A program made the translations under genes and the position numbers. Below the pieces are notes generated by a model. The model made no database searches. It worked only from the letters and a program-made list of their open reading frames with translations, and was not told the DNA's origin. DNA of 64,000 nt from Nomia melanderi (taxonomy: Eukaryota > Arthropoda > Insecta > Hymenoptera > Halictidae): NCBI RefSeq assembly GCF_051020985.1, contig NW_027475141.1, positions 1,364,001 through 1,428,000 on the forward strand, read 5' to 3'. Positions 37,282 to 50,228 of the stretch are shown here, piece after piece. The stretch's first letter is position 1, and each line of letters begins with the position of its first letter.

Positions 37282-37826
37282 ACCAGGGCCCCCTGCAGAT
37301 AATTCACTTTGATTTATTGCGCTATCTCTAATAGCACCCGAGATATCATCAGATATGTATTGGATTTTTCCCTGACCCTGACAGTCTGGCCCCATGTGCC
37401 GATGGTTTTCTCGGCCCCTGGTGGTTCGAGGTCGATCCCGCTGCACAGATTCATGCGCCAGGGCATCCTGCAGATAATTCACATTGGTTTATTGCGCTAT
37501 CTCTAATGGCACCCGAGATATCACCAGATATATATTGGATTTTTCCCTGCCCCTGGCAGTCCGGCCCCATGTGTCGATGGTCCTCTCGGTCCCTCGTGGT
37601 CCGACGTCGATCCCGCTGAACAGATTCATGCGCCAGGGCTTCCTGCAGACAATTCACTTTGGTGTATTGCGCTATCTGTAATAGCACCCGAGATATCACT
37701 AGATATATGCTAGATTTTTACATGACCTTGGGTGACGGATTCCGAATATCTGTAATTTTCTCGGCGCTTGGTGGTCCGAGGTCGATCCCGCTGCACGCAT
37801 TCATGCGCCAGGGCCTCCTGCAGATA
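37282..37826. repeat. Three-unit extension shared with 30626-31170
   Basis: Continues the 6656-bp match to the first copy with one difference seen (TTGCGCTATC against TTGCTCTATC), through the D-type unit 37682. Confidence 0.85.
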
Positions 37827-37856
37827 ATTCACTTTGGCTTATTGCACTATCTCTAA
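37682..37856. repeat. D-type monomer, copy of 31026
   Basis: Carries CTAGATATATGCTAGATT and TCGGCGCTTGG, but its 3' end (CACTTTGGCTTATTGCAC) belongs to another unit type, so it is chimeric at the 3' end. Confidence 0.85.
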
Positions 37857-38031
37857 TAGGACCCGAGATATCAACAGATATATATTGGATTTTTCCCTGA
37901 CGCTGAGTGTCCGGCCCCATGAGACGGTGGTTTTCTCGGCCTCTGGTGGTCCGAGGTCGTTCCCGCTACACAGATTCATGCGTCAGGGAATCCTACAGAC
38001 AATGCACTTTGATTTATTGCGCTATCTGTAA

Positions 38032-38206
38032 TAGCACCCGAGATATCACTAGATATATGCTAGATTTTTACATGACCTTGGGTGACGGATTCCGAATATC
38101 TGTAATTTTCTCGGCGCTTGGTGGTCCGAGGTCGATCCCGCTGCACGCATTCATGCGCCAGGGCCTCCTGCAGATAATTCACTTGGGTTTTTTGCGCTAT
38201 CTCTAA
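38032..38206. repeat. Last D-type monomer in the window
   Basis: Matches 31026-31200 including the 3' end CACTTGGGTTTTTTGCGC. It lies two units after another copy of the same monomer. No D-type unit was found in the remaining 25.8 kb. Confidence 0.85.
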
Positions 38207-39607
38207 TAGCACCCGAGATATCACCAGATATATATTGGATTTTTCCGTGACCCTGAGTGTCCGGCCCCATGAGACGGTGGTTTTCTCGGCCTCTGGTGGT
38301 CCGAGGTCGTTCCCGCTACACAGATTCATGCGTCAGGGAAATTCTACAGACAATGCACTTTGATTTATTGCGCTATCTGTAATAGCACCCGAGATATCAC
38401 CAGATATATATTGGATTTTTCCTTAACCCTGACAGTCCGGCCACATGTGTCAATGGTTTTCTCGGCCCCTGGTGGTTCGAGGTCGATCCCGCTGCACAGA
38501 TTCATGCGCCAGGGCCTCCTACAGACAATGCACTTTGATTTATTGCGCTATCTCTAATAGCACCCGAGATATCACCTGATATATATTGGATTTTTCCGTG
38601 ACCCTGAGTGTCCGGCCCCATGAGACGGTGTTTGTCTCGGCCCCTGGTGGTCCGATGTCGTACCCGCTGCACATATTCATGCGCCAGGGCCTCCTGCAGA
38701 TAATTCACTTTCGTTTATTGCGCTATCTCTAATAGCACCCGAGATATCACCAGATATATATTGGATTTTTCCCTGACCCTGAGTGTCCGGCCCCATGAGA
38801 CTGTAGTTTTCTCGGCTCCTGGTGGTCCGAGGTCGTTCCCGCTGCACAGATTCATGCGCCAGGGCATCCTGCAGATAATTCACATTGGTTTATTGCGCTA
38901 TCTCTAATAGCACCCGAGATATCACCAGATATATATTGGATTTTTCCCTGCCCCTGACAGTCCGGCCCCATGTGTCGATGGTCCTCTCGGTCCCTCGTGG
39001 TCCGACGTCGATCCCGCTGAACAGATTCATGCGCCAGGGCTTCCTGCAGACAATTCACTTTGGTGTATTGCGCTATCTCTAATAGCACCCGAGATATCAC
39101 CAGATATATATTGGATTTTTCCCTGAACCTGAGTGTCCGGCCCCATGAGACGGTGGTTTTCTCGGCCCCTGGTGGTCCGAGGTCGTTCCCGCTGCACAGA
39201 TTCATGCGCCAGGGCATCCTGCAGATAATTCACTTTGGTTTATTGCTCTATCTCTAATAGCACCCGAGATATCACCAGATATATATTGGATTTTTCCCTG
39301 ACCCTGAGTGTCCGGCCCCATGAGACGGTGGTTTTCTCGGCCCCTGGAGGTCCGGGGTCGTTGCCACTGCACAGATTCATGCGCCAAGGCCTCCTGCAGA
39401 TAATTCATTTTGGTTTATAGCGCTATCTCTAATAGCACCCGAGATATCACCAGATATATATGGGATTTTCCCCTGACTCTGAGTGTCCGGCCCCATGAGA
39501 CTGTGGTTTTCTCGGCCCCTGGTGGTCCGAGGTCGTCCCCGCTGCACAGATTCATGCGCCAGGGCCTCCTACAGACTATGCACTTTGATTTATTGCGCTA
39601 TCTGTAA

Positions 39608-40482
39608 TAGCACCCGAGATATCACCCGATATATATTGGATTTTTCCCTGACCCTCAGTGTCCGGCCCCATGAGACAGTGGTTTTCTCGGCCCCTGGTGG
39701 TCCGAGGTCGTTCACGCTGCCCAGATTCATGCGCCAGGGCCTCCTGCAGATGATTCACTTTGGTTTATTGAGCTATCTCTAATAGCACCCGAGATATCAC
39801 CAGGTATATATTGGATTTTTCCCTGACCCTGTGTGTCCGGCCCCATGAGACTGTGGTTTTCTCGGCCCCTGGTGGTCCGAGGTCGTTCCCGCTGCACAGA
39901 ATAATGCGCGAAGGCTTCCTGCAGACAATGCACTTTGATTTATCGCGCTATCTCTAATATCACCCGAGATATCACCAGATATATAATGGATTTTTCCCTG
40001 ACCCTGACAGTCCGGCCCCATGAGACGGTGGTTTTCTCGGCCCCTGGTGGTCCGAGGTCGTACCCGCTGCCCAGATTCATGTGCCAGGGCCTCCTGCAGA
40101 TAATTCACTTTGGCTTATTCCGCTATCTCTAATAGGACCCGAGATATCAACAGATATATATTGGACTTTTCCCTGACCCTGAGTGTCCGGCCCCATGAGA
40201 CGGTGGTTTTCTCGGCCTCTGGTGGTCCGAGGTCGTTCCCGCTACACAGATTCATGCGACAGGGAATCCTACAGACAATGCACTTTGATTTATTGCGCTA
40301 TCTGTAATAGCACCCGAGATATCACCCGATATATATTGGATTTTTCCCTGACCCTGAGTGTCCGGCACCATGAGACGGTGGTTTTCTCGGCCCCTGGAGG
40401 TCCGAGGTCGTTGCCGCTGCACAGATTGATGCGCCAGGGCCTCCTGCAGATAATTCACTTTGGTTTCTTGCGCTATCTCTAA
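39608..40482. repeat. Five-monomer 875-bp module, leftmost copy
   Basis: Ordered units: CACCCGATATATATTGG with GCAGATGATTCAC; CACCAGGTATATATTGG with AATAATGCGCGAAGGC; TATCACCCGAG with ATATATAATGG and GTACCCGCTGCCC; AGGACCCGAGATATCAACAG with CCTCTGGTGG; CACCCGATAT with CCGGCACCATG. Confidence 0.83.
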
Positions 40483-41182
40483 TAGCACCCGAGATTTCAC
40501 CATATACATATTGGATTTTTCCCTGACCCTGAGTATCCGGCCCCATGAGACGGTGGTTTTCTCGGCCCCTGGTGGTCCGAGGTCGTTCCCGCTGAACAGA
40601 TTCATGCGCCAGGGCCTCCTACAGACAATGCACTTTGATTTATTACGCTATCTGTAATAGCACCCGAGATATCACCAGATATATATTGGATTTTTCTCTG
40701 ACCCTGAGCGTCCGGCCCCATGAGACGGTGGTTTTCTCGGCCCCTGGTGGTCCGAGGTCGTTCCCGCTACACAGATTCATGCGCCAGTGAATCCTACAGA
40801 CAATGCACTTTGATTTATTCCGCTATCTGTAATAGCACCCGAGATATCACCCGATATATATTGGATTTTTCCCTGACCCTGAGTGTCCGGCACCATGAGA
40901 CGGAGGTTTTCTCGTCCCCTGGTGGTCCGAGGTCGTTCCCGCTTCATAGAATCATGCGCCAGGGCCTCCTGCAGATAATTCACTTTGGTTTATTGCGCTA
41001 TCTCTAATAGCACCCGAGATATCACCAGATATATATTGGATTTTTCCTTGACCCTGAGTGTCCGGCCCCATGAGTCGGTGGTTTTCTCGGCCCCTGGTGG
41101 TCCGAGGTCGTTCCCGCTGCACAGATGCATGCGCAAGGGCCTCCTGCAGATAATTCACTGTGATTTATTGCGCTATGTGTAA
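40429..41182. repeat. Five-monomer tandem duplication, copy 1
   Basis: Markers GATTTCACCATATACATA, CGCCAGTGAATCC, GGAGGTTTTCTCGTCCCC, CGCTTCATAGAATC and CATGAGTCGGTGG recur 875 bp downstream with few differences. Confidence 0.85.
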
Positions 41183-41303
41183 TAGCACCCGAGATATCAC
41201 CAGATATATATTGGATTCTTCCTTGACCCTGAGTGTCCGGCCCCATGAGGCGGTGGTTTTCTTGGCCCCTGGTGGTCGGAGGTCGTTGCCGCTGCACAGA
41301 TTC

Positions 41304-42057
41304 ATGCGCCAGGGCCTCCTGCAGATAATTCACTTTGGTTTCTTGCGCTATCTCTAATAGCACCCGAGATTTCACCATATACATAATGGATTTTTCCCTG
41401 ACCCTGAGTATCCGGCCCCATGAGACGGTGGTTTTCTCGGCCCCTGGTGGTCCGAGGGCGTTCCCGCTGAACAGATTCATGCGCCAGGGCCTCCTACAGA
41501 CAATGCACTTTGATTTATTACGCTATCTGTAATAGCACCCGAGATATCACCAGATATATATTGGATTTTTCCCTGACCCTGAGTGTCCGGCCCCATGAGA
41601 CGGTGGTTTTCTCGGCCCCTGGTGGTCCGAGGTCGTTCCCGCTACACAGATTCATGCGCCAGTGAATCCTACAGACAATGCACTTTGATTTATTCCGCTA
41701 TCTGTAATAGCACCCGAGATATCACCCGATATATATTGGATTTTTCCCTGACCCTGAGTGTCCGGCACCATGAGACGGAGGTTTTCTCGTCCCCTGGTGG
41801 TCCGAGGTCGTTCCCGCTTCATAGAATCATGCGCCAGGGCCTCCTGCAGATAATTCACTTTGGTTTATTGCGCTATCTCTAATAGCACCCGAGATATCAC
41901 CAGATATATATTGGATTTTTCCTTGACCCTGAGTGTCCGGCCCCATGAGTCGGTGGTTTTCCCGGCCCCTGGTGGTCCGAGGTCGTTCCCGCTGCACAGA
42001 TGCATGCGCAAGGGCCTCCTGCAGATAATTCACTGTGATTTATTGCGCTATGTGTAA
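41304..42057. repeat. Five-monomer tandem duplication, copy 2
   Basis: Partner of 40429-41182; small differences such as CATAATGG for CATATTGG and TTTTCCCGG for TTTTCTCGG. Confidence 0.85.
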
Positions 42058-42232
42058 TAGCACCCAAGATATCACCAGATATATATTGGATTTTCCCCTG
42101 ACCCTGAGTGTCCGGCCCCATGAGACGGTGGTTTTCTCGGCCCCTGGTGGTCCGAGGTCGTTGCCGCTGCACAGATTCATGCGCCAGGGCCTCCTGCAGA
42201 TAATTCACTTTGGTTTCTTGCGCTATCTCTAA

Positions 42233-42757
42233 TAGCACCCGAGATTTCACCAGATATATATTGGATTTTTCCCTGACCCTGAGTGTCCGGAACCATGAGA
42301 CGGTGGTTTTCTCGGCCCCTGGTGGTCCGAGGTCGTTCCCGCTGCACAGAATAATGCGCGAAGGCTTCCTGCAGACAATGCACTTTGATTTATTGGGCTA
42401 TCTGTAATAGCACCCGAGATATCACCAGATATATAATGGATTTTTCCCTGACCCTGAGTGTCCGGCCTCCTGAGACGGTGGTTTTCTCGGCCCCTGGTGG
42501 TCCGAGGTCGTTCCCGCTGGACAGATGCATGCGCGAGGGCCTCCTGCAGATAATTCACTTTGGCTTATTGCGCTATCTCTAATAGGACCCGAGATATCAC
42601 CAGATATATATTGGATTTTCCCCTGACCCTGAGTGTCCGGCCCCATGAGACAGTGGTTTTCTCGGCCCCTGGTGGGCCGAGGTCGTTCCCGCTGCACAGA
42701 TTCATGCGCCAGGGCCTCCTGCAGATAATTCACTTTGGTTTATTGCGCTATCTGTAA
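42233..42757. repeat. Three-monomer block, four-monomer tandem repeat copy 1
   Basis: GAGATTTCACC with CCGGAACCATG (42233), ATATATAATGG with CCGGCCTCCTGAG (42408) and AGGACCCGAG (42583). The same series occurs 700 bp later; the first two units also recur at 53078-53427. Confidence 0.83.
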
Positions 42758-42932
42758 TAGCACCCGAGATATCACCAGATATATATTGGATTCTTGCCTG
42801 ACCCTGAGTGTCCGGCTCCATGAGACGGTGGTTTTCTCGGCCCCTGGTGGTCCGAGGTCGTTGCCGCTGCACAGATTCATGCGCCAGGGCCTCCTGCAGA
42901 TAATTCACTTTGTTTTCTTGCGCTATCTCTAA

Positions 42933-43457
42933 TAGCACCCGAGATTTCACCAGATATATATTGGATTTTTCCCTGACCCTGAGTGTCCGGAACCATGAGA
43001 CGGTGGTTTTCTCGGCCCCTGGTGGTCCGAGGTCGTTCCCGCTGCACAGAATAATGCGCGAAGGCTTCCTGCAGACAATGCACTTTGATTTCTTGGGCTA
43101 TCTGTAATAGCACCCGAGATATCACCAGATATATAATGGATTTTTCCCTGACCCTGAGTGTCCGGCCTCCTGAGACTGTGGTTTTCTCGGCCCCTGGTGG
43201 TCCGAGGTCGTTCCCGCTGCACAGATTCATGCGCGAGGGCCTCCTGCAGATAATTCACTTTGGCTTATTGCGCTATCTCTAATAGGACCCGAGATATCAC
43301 CAGATATATATTGGATTTTCCCCTGACCCTGAGTGTCCGGCCCCATGAGACGGTGGTTTTCTCGGCCCCTGGTGGTCCGAGGTCGTTCCCGCTGCACAGA
43401 TTCATGCGCCAGGGCCTCCTGCAGATGATTCACTTTGGTTTATTGCGCTATCTCTAA
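42933..43457. repeat. Three-monomer block, copy 2
   Basis: Partner of 42233-42757 with a few substitutions (TTTCTTGGGC for TTTATTGGGC, GACTGTGG for GACGGTGG). Confidence 0.83.
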
Positions 43458-43807
43458 TAGCACCCGAGATATCACCAGGTACATATTGGATTTTTCCCTG
43501 ACCCTGAGTGTGCGGCCCCATGTGTCGGTGGTTTTCTCGGCCCCTGGAGGTCCGGGGTCGTTGCCACTGCACAGATTCATGCGCCAGGGCCTGCCGCAGA
43601 CAAAGCACTTTGATTTATTGCGCTATCTCTAATAGCACCTGAGATATCACCAGATATATATATGATTTTTCCATGACCCTGACAGTCCGGCCCCATGAGA
43701 CGGTGATTTTCTTGGCCCCTGGTGGTCCGAGGTCGATCCCATAGCACAGATTCATGCGCCAGGGCCTCCTACAGACAATGCACTTTGATTTATTGCGCTA
43801 TCTCTAA
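43458..43807. repeat. Two-monomer module (CAGGTACAT / TATATATGATTT)
   Basis: First unit CAGGTACATATTGG, GTGCGGCCCC, GGGGTCGTTGCCACTGC and GCAGACAAAGCAC; second unit ATATATATATGATTTTTCC. Other copies at 45033, 46782 and 54128. Confidence 0.82.
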
Positions 43808-45032
43808 TAGCACCCGAGATATCACCTGATATATATTGGATTTTTCCTTGACCCTGAGTGTCCGGCCCCATGAGACGGTGGTTTTCTGGGGTCCTGGTGG
43901 TCCGAGATCGTTCCCGATGCACAGATTCATGCGCCAGGGCCTCCTGCAGATAATTCACTTTCGTTTATTGCGCTATCTCTAATAGCACCCGAGATATCAC
44001 CAGATATATATTGGATTTTTCCCTGACCCTGAGTGTCCGGCCCCATGTGACTGTAGTTTTCTCGGCTCCTGGTGGTCCGAGGTCGTTCCCGCTGCACAGA
44101 TTCATGCGCCAGGGCATCCTGCAGATAATTCACATTGGTTTATTGCGCTATCTCTAATAGCACCCGAGATATCTCCAGATATATATTGGATTTTTCCCTG
44201 CCCCTGACAGTCCGGCACCATGTGTCGATGGTCCTCTCGGTCCCTCGTGGTCCGACGTCGATCCCGCTGAACAGATTCATGCACCAGGGCTTCCTGCAGA
44301 CAATTCACTTTGGTGTATTGCGCTATCTCTAATAGCACCCGAGATATCACCAGATATATATTGGATTTTCCCCTGACTCTGAGTGTCCGGCCCCATGAGA
44401 CTGTGGTTTTCTCGGCCCCTGGTGGTCCGAGGTCGTCCCCGCTGCACAGATTCATGCGCCAGGGCCTCCTACAGACTATGCACTTTGATTTATTGCGCTA
44501 TCTGTAATAGCACCCGAGATATCACCCGATATATATTGTATTTTTCCCTGACCCTGAGTGTCCGGCCCCATGAGACGGTGGTTTTCTCGGCCCCTGGTGG
44601 TCCGAGGTCGTTCCCGCTGCCCAGATTCATGCGCCAGGGCCTCCTGCAGATGATTCACTTTGGTTTATTGCGCTATCTCTAATAGCACCCGAGATATCAC
44701 CAGGTATATATTGGATTTTTCCCTGACCCTGTGTGTCCGGCCCCATGAGACTGTGGTTTTCTCGGCCCCTGGTGGTCCGAGGTCGTTCCCGCTGCACAGA
44801 ATAATGCGCGAAGGCTTCCTGCAGACAATGCACTTTGATTTATCGCGCTATCTCTAATATCACCCGAGATATCACCAGATATATATTGGATTTTTCCCTG
44901 ACCCTGAGTGTCCGGCCCCATGAGACGGTGGTTTTCTCGGCCCCTGGTGGTCCGAGGTCGTTCCCGCTGCACAGATTCATGCGCCAGGGCCTCCTGCAGA
45001 TGATTCACTTTGGTTTATTGCGCTATCTCTAA

Positions 45033-45382
45033 TAGCACCCGAGATATCACCAGGTACATATTGGATTTTTCCCTGACCCTGAGTGTGCGGCCCCATGTGT
45101 CGGTGGTTTTCTCGGCCCCTGGAGGTCCGGGGTCGTTGCCACTGCACAGATTCATGCGCCAGGGCCTGCCGCAGACAAAGCACTTTGATTTATTGCGCTA
45201 TCTCTAATAGCACCTGGGATATCACCAGATATATATATGATTTTTCCATGACCCTGACAGTCCGGCCCCATGAGACGGTGATTTTCTCGGCCCCTGGTGG
45301 TCCGAGGTCGATCCCATAGCACAGATTCATGCGCCAGGGCCTCCTACAGACAATGCACTTTGATTTTTTGCGCTATCTGTAA
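45033..45382. repeat. Two-monomer module, copy
   Basis: Nine monomers after 43458; the flanking monomers upstream also match (44956 onward against 43381). Confidence 0.82.
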
Positions 45383-46781
45383 TAGCACCCGAGATATCAC
45401 CAGATATATATTGGATTTTTCCCTGACCCTGAGTGTCCGGCCCCATGAGACGGAGGTTTTCTCGGCCCCTGGTGGTCCGAGGTCGTTCCCGCTGGACAGA
45501 TGCATGCGCGAGGGCCTCCTGCAGATAATTCACTTTGGCTTATTGCGCTATCTCTAATAGGACCCGAGATATCACCACATATATATTGGATTTTCCCCTG
45601 ACCCTGAGTGTCCGGCCCCATGAGACGGTGGTTTTCTCGGCCCCTCGTGGTCCGAGGTCGTTCCGGCTGCACAGATTCATGCGCCAGGGCCTCCTGCAGA
45701 TAATTCACTTTGGCTTATTGCGCTATCTATAATAGGACCCGAGATATCACCAGATATATGTTGGATTTTTCCCTGACCCTGAGTGTCCGGCCCCATGAGA
45801 CGGTGGTTTTCTCGGCCCCTGGTGGTCCGAGGTCGTTCCCGCTGCCCAGATTCATGCGCCAGGGCCTCCTGCAGATGATTCACTTTGGTTTATTGCGCTA
45901 TCTCTAATAGCACCCGAGATATCACCAGGTATATATTGGATTTTTCCCTGACCCTGTGTGTCCGGCCCCATGAGACTGTGGTTTTCTCGGCCCCTGGTGG
46001 TCCGAGGTCGTTCCCGCTGCACAGAATAAAGCGCGAAGGCTTCCTGCAGACAATGCACTTTGATTTATCGCGCTATCTCTAATATCACCCGAGATATCAC
46101 CAGATATATAATGGATTTTTCCCTGACCCTGATAGTCCGGCCCCATGAGACGGTGGTTTTCTCGGCCTCTGGTGGTCCGAGGTCGTTCCCGCTACACAGA
46201 TTCATGCGTCAGGGAATCCTACAGACAATGCACTTTGATTTATTGCGCTATCTGTAATAGCACCCGAGATATCACCAGATATATATTGGATTTTTCCCTG
46301 ACCCTGAGTGTCCGGCCCCATGAGACGGTGGTTTTCTCGGCCCCTGGTGGTCCTAGGTCGTTTCCGCTTCATAGAATCATGCGCAAGGGCCTCCTGCAGA
46401 TAATTCACTTTGATTTATTGCGCTATCTGTAATAGCACCCGAGATATCATCAGATATATATTGGATTCTTCCCTGACCCTGAGTGTCCGGCCCCATGAGA
46501 CGGTGGTTTTCTCGGCCCCTGGTGGTCAAGGTCGTTGCCGCTGCACAGATTCATGCGCCAGGGCCTCCTGCAGATAATTCACTTTGATTTCTTGCGCTAT
46601 CTCTAATAGCACCCGAGATTTCACCAGATATATATTGGATTTTTCCCTGACCCTGAGTGTCCGGAACCATTTGACGGTGGTTTTCTCGGCCCCTGGTGGT
46701 CCGAGGTCGTTCCCGCTGCACAGATTCATGCGCCAGGGCCTCCTGCAGATGATTCACTTTGGTTTATTGCGCTATCTCTAA

Positions 46782-47131
46782 TAGCACCCGAGATATCACC
46801 AGGTACATATTGGATTTTTCCCTGACCCTGAGTGTGCGGCCCCATGTGTCGGTGGTTTTCTCGGCCCCTGGAGGGCCGGGGTCGTTGCCACTGCACAGAT
46901 TCATGCGCCAGGGCCTGCCGCAGACAAAGCACTTTGATTTATTGCGCTATCTCTAACAGCACCTGAGATATCACCAGATATATATATGATTTTTCCATGA
47001 CCCTGACAGTCCGGCCCCATGTGTCGATGGTTTTCTCGGCCCCTGGTGGTTCGAGGTCGATCCCGCTGCACAGATTCATGCGCCAGGGCCTCCTACAGAC
47101 AATGCACTTTGATTTATTGCGCTATCTCTAA
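46782..47131. repeat. Two-monomer module, chimeric second unit
   Basis: The second unit switches after GACAGTCC to a C-like 3' part (ATGTGTCGATGG, GGTTCGAGG). Confidence 0.78.
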
Positions 47132-47848
47132 TAGCACCCGAGATATCACCAGATATATATTGGATTTTTCCCTGAACCTGAGTGTCCGGCCCCATGAGAC
47201 GGTGGTTTTCTCGGCCCCTGGTGGTCCGAGGTCGTTCCCGCTGCACAGATTCATGCGCCAGGGCATCCTGCAGATAATTCACTTTGGTTTATTGCTCTAT
47301 CTCTAATAGCACCCGAGATATCACCAGATATATATTGGATTTTTCCCTGACCCTGAGTGTCCGGCCCCATGAGACGGTGGTTTTCTCGGCCCCTGGAGGT
47401 CCGGGGTCGTTGCCACTGCACAGATTCATGCGCCAAGGCCTCCTGCAGATAATTCATTTTGGTTTATAGCGCTATCTCTAATAGCACCCGAGATATAACC
47501 AGATATATATTGGATTTTCCCCTGACCCTGAGTGTCCGGCCCCATGAGACGGTGGTTTTCTCGGCCCCTGGGGGTGAGGTTGTTCCCGCTGCCCAGATTC
47601 ATGTGCCAGGGCCTCCTACAGACAATACAGTTTGATTTATTGCGCTATCTGTAATAGCACCCGAGATATCACCAGATATATATTGGATTTTTCCTTGACC
47701 CTGACAGTCCGGCCACATGTGTCAATGGTTTTCTCGGCCCCTGGTGGTTCGAGGTCGATCCCGCTGCACAGATTCATGCGCCAGGGCCTCCTACAGACAA
47801 TGCACTTTGATTTATTGCGCTATCTCTAATAGCACCCGAGATATCACC
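47027..47848. repeat. Four-monomer tandem duplication, copy 1 (698-bp period)
   Basis: Matches 47725-48546 with no difference seen. It contains a 173-bp unit (47482, CCCCTGGGGGTGAGG) that gives the 698-bp rather than 700-bp period. Confidence 0.9.
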
Positions 47849-48546
47849 AGATATATATTGGATTTTTCCCTGAACCTGAGTGTCCGGCCCCATGAGACGG
47901 TGGTTTTCTCGGCCCCTGGTGGTCCGAGGTCGTTCCCGCTGCACAGATTCATGCGCCAGGGCATCCTGCAGATAATTCACTTTGGTTTATTGCTCTATCT
48001 CTAATAGCACCCGAGATATCACCAGATATATATTGGATTTTTCCCTGACCCTGAGTGTCCGGCCCCATGAGACGGTGGTTTTCTCGGCCCCTGGAGGTCC
48101 GGGGTCGTTGCCACTGCACAGATTCATGCGCCAAGGCCTCCTGCAGATAATTCATTTTGGTTTATAGCGCTATCTCTAATAGCACCCGAGATATAACCAG
48201 ATATATATTGGATTTTCCCCTGACCCTGAGTGTCCGGCCCCATGAGACGGTGGTTTTCTCGGCCCCTGGGGGTGAGGTTGTTCCCGCTGCCCAGATTCAT
48301 GTGCCAGGGCCTCCTACAGACAATACAGTTTGATTTATTGCGCTATCTGTAATAGCACCCGAGATATCACCAGATATATATTGGATTTTTCCTTGACCCT
48401 GACAGTCCGGCCACATGTGTCAATGGTTTTCTCGGCCCCTGGTGGTTCGAGGTCGATCCCGCTGCACAGATTCATGCGCCAGGGCCTCCTACAGACAATG
48501 CACTTTGATTTATTGCGCTATCTCTAATAGCACCCGAGATATCACC
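47725..48546. repeat. Four-monomer tandem duplication, copy 2
   Basis: Includes the second 173-bp unit at 48180. The match starts after GTGTCG/GTGTCA and ends at CACCA/CACCT. Confidence 0.9.
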
Positions 48547-50102
48547 TGATATATATTGGATTTTTCCTTGACCCTGAGTGTCCGGCCCCATGAGACGGTG
48601 GTTTTCTGGGGCCCTGGTGGTCCGAGATCGTTCCCGATGCACAGATTCATGCGCCAGGGCCTCCTGCAGATAATTCACTTTCGTTTATTGCGCTATCTCT
48701 AATAGCACCCGAGATATCACCAGATATATATTGGATTTTTCCCTGACCCTGAGTGTCCGGCCCCATGAGACTGTAGTTTTCTCGGCTCCTGGTGGTCCGA
48801 GATCGTTCCCGCTGCACAGATTCATGCGCCAGGATATCCTGCAGATAATTCACATTGGTTTATTGCGCTATCTCTAATAGCACCCGAGATATCACCAGAT
48901 ATATATTGGATTTTTCCTTGACCCTGACAGTCCGGCCACATGTGTCAATGGTCCTCTCGGTCCCTCGTGGTCCGACGTCGATCCCGCTGGACAGATTCAT
49001 GCGCCAGGGCTTCCTGCAGACAATTCACTTTGGTGTATTGCGCTATCTCTAATAGCACCCGAGATATCACCAGATATATATTGGATTTTCCCCTGACTCT
49101 GAGTGTCCGGCCCCATGAGACTGTGGTTTTCTCGGCCCCTGGTGGTCCGAGGTCGTCCCCGCTGCACAGATTCATGCGCCAGGGCCTCCTACAGACTATG
49201 CACTTTGATTTATTGCGCTATCTGTAATAGCACCCGAGATATCACCCGATATATATTGGATTTTTTCCTGACCCTGAGTGTCCGGCCCCATGAGACGGTG
49301 GTTTTCTCGGCCCCTGGTGGTCCGAGGTCGTTCCCGCTGCCCAGATTCATGCGCCAGGGCCTCCTGCAGATGATTCACTTTGGTTTATTGCGCTATCTCT
49401 AATAGCACCCGAGATATCACCAGGTATATATTGGATTTTTCCCCGACCCTGTGTGTCCGGCCCCATGAGACTGTGGTTTTCTCGGCCCCTGGTGGTCCGA
49501 GGTCGTTCCCGCTGCACAGAATAATGCGCGAAGGCTTCCTGCAGACAATGCACTTTGATTTATCGCGCTATCTCTAATATCACCCGAGATATCACCAGAT
49601 ATATAATGGATTTTTCCCTGACCCTGACAGTCCGGCCCCATGAGACGGTGGTTTTCTCGGCCCCTGGTGGTCCGAGGTCGTACCCGCTGCCCAGATTCAT
49701 GTGCCAGGGCCTCCTGCAGATAATTCACTTTTGCTTATTGCGCTATCTCTAATAGGACCCGAGATATCAACAGATATATATTGGATTTTTCCCTGACCCT
49801 GAGTGTCCGGCCCCATGAGACGGTGGTTTTCTCGGCCTCTGGTGGTCCGAGGTCGTTCCCGCTACACAGATTCATGCGTCAGGGAATCCTACAGACAATG
49901 CACTTTGATTTATTGCGCTATCTGTAATAGCACCCGAGAGATCACCCGATATATATTGGATTTTTCCCTGACCCTGAGTGTCCGGCACCATGAGACGGTG
50001 GTTTTCTCGGCCCCTGGAGGTCCGAGGTCGTTCCCGCTGCACAGATTCATGCGCCAGGGCCTCCTGCAGATAATTCACTTTGGCTTATTGCGCTATCTCT
50101 AA
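48528..50102. repeat. Nine-monomer tract repeated at 6125 bp, copy 1
   Basis: Matches 54653-56227 in unit order (CACCTGATAT unit, then CTTTCGTTTATT, then the CCGACGTCGATCCC unit, then the 875-bp module) with several substitutions. Confidence 0.8.
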
Positions 50103-50228
50103 TAGGACCCGAGATATCACCAGATATATATTGGATTTTTCCCTGACCCTGAGTGTCCGGCCCCATGAGACGGTGGTTTTCTCGGCCCCTGGTGGTCCGA
50201 GGTCGTTCCCGCTGCCCAGATTCATGCG
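49053..50228. repeat. 11-monomer spaced repeat, copy 1 (1925 bp)
   Basis: Matches 50978-52153 with few substitutions (for example TTCCCGC against GTCCCGC near 51430). Confidence 0.85.
49228..50102. repeat. Five-monomer 875-bp module
   Basis: Same five units in order; private changes GGATTTTTTCC and GAGAGATCACC. Confidence 0.85.

Noticed and set aside
41022..41480. 152-codon open frame on the - strand
   Set aside because: Satellite units in which substitutions removed the usual stops; the neighbouring copy of the same block is interrupted, so it is not maintained.
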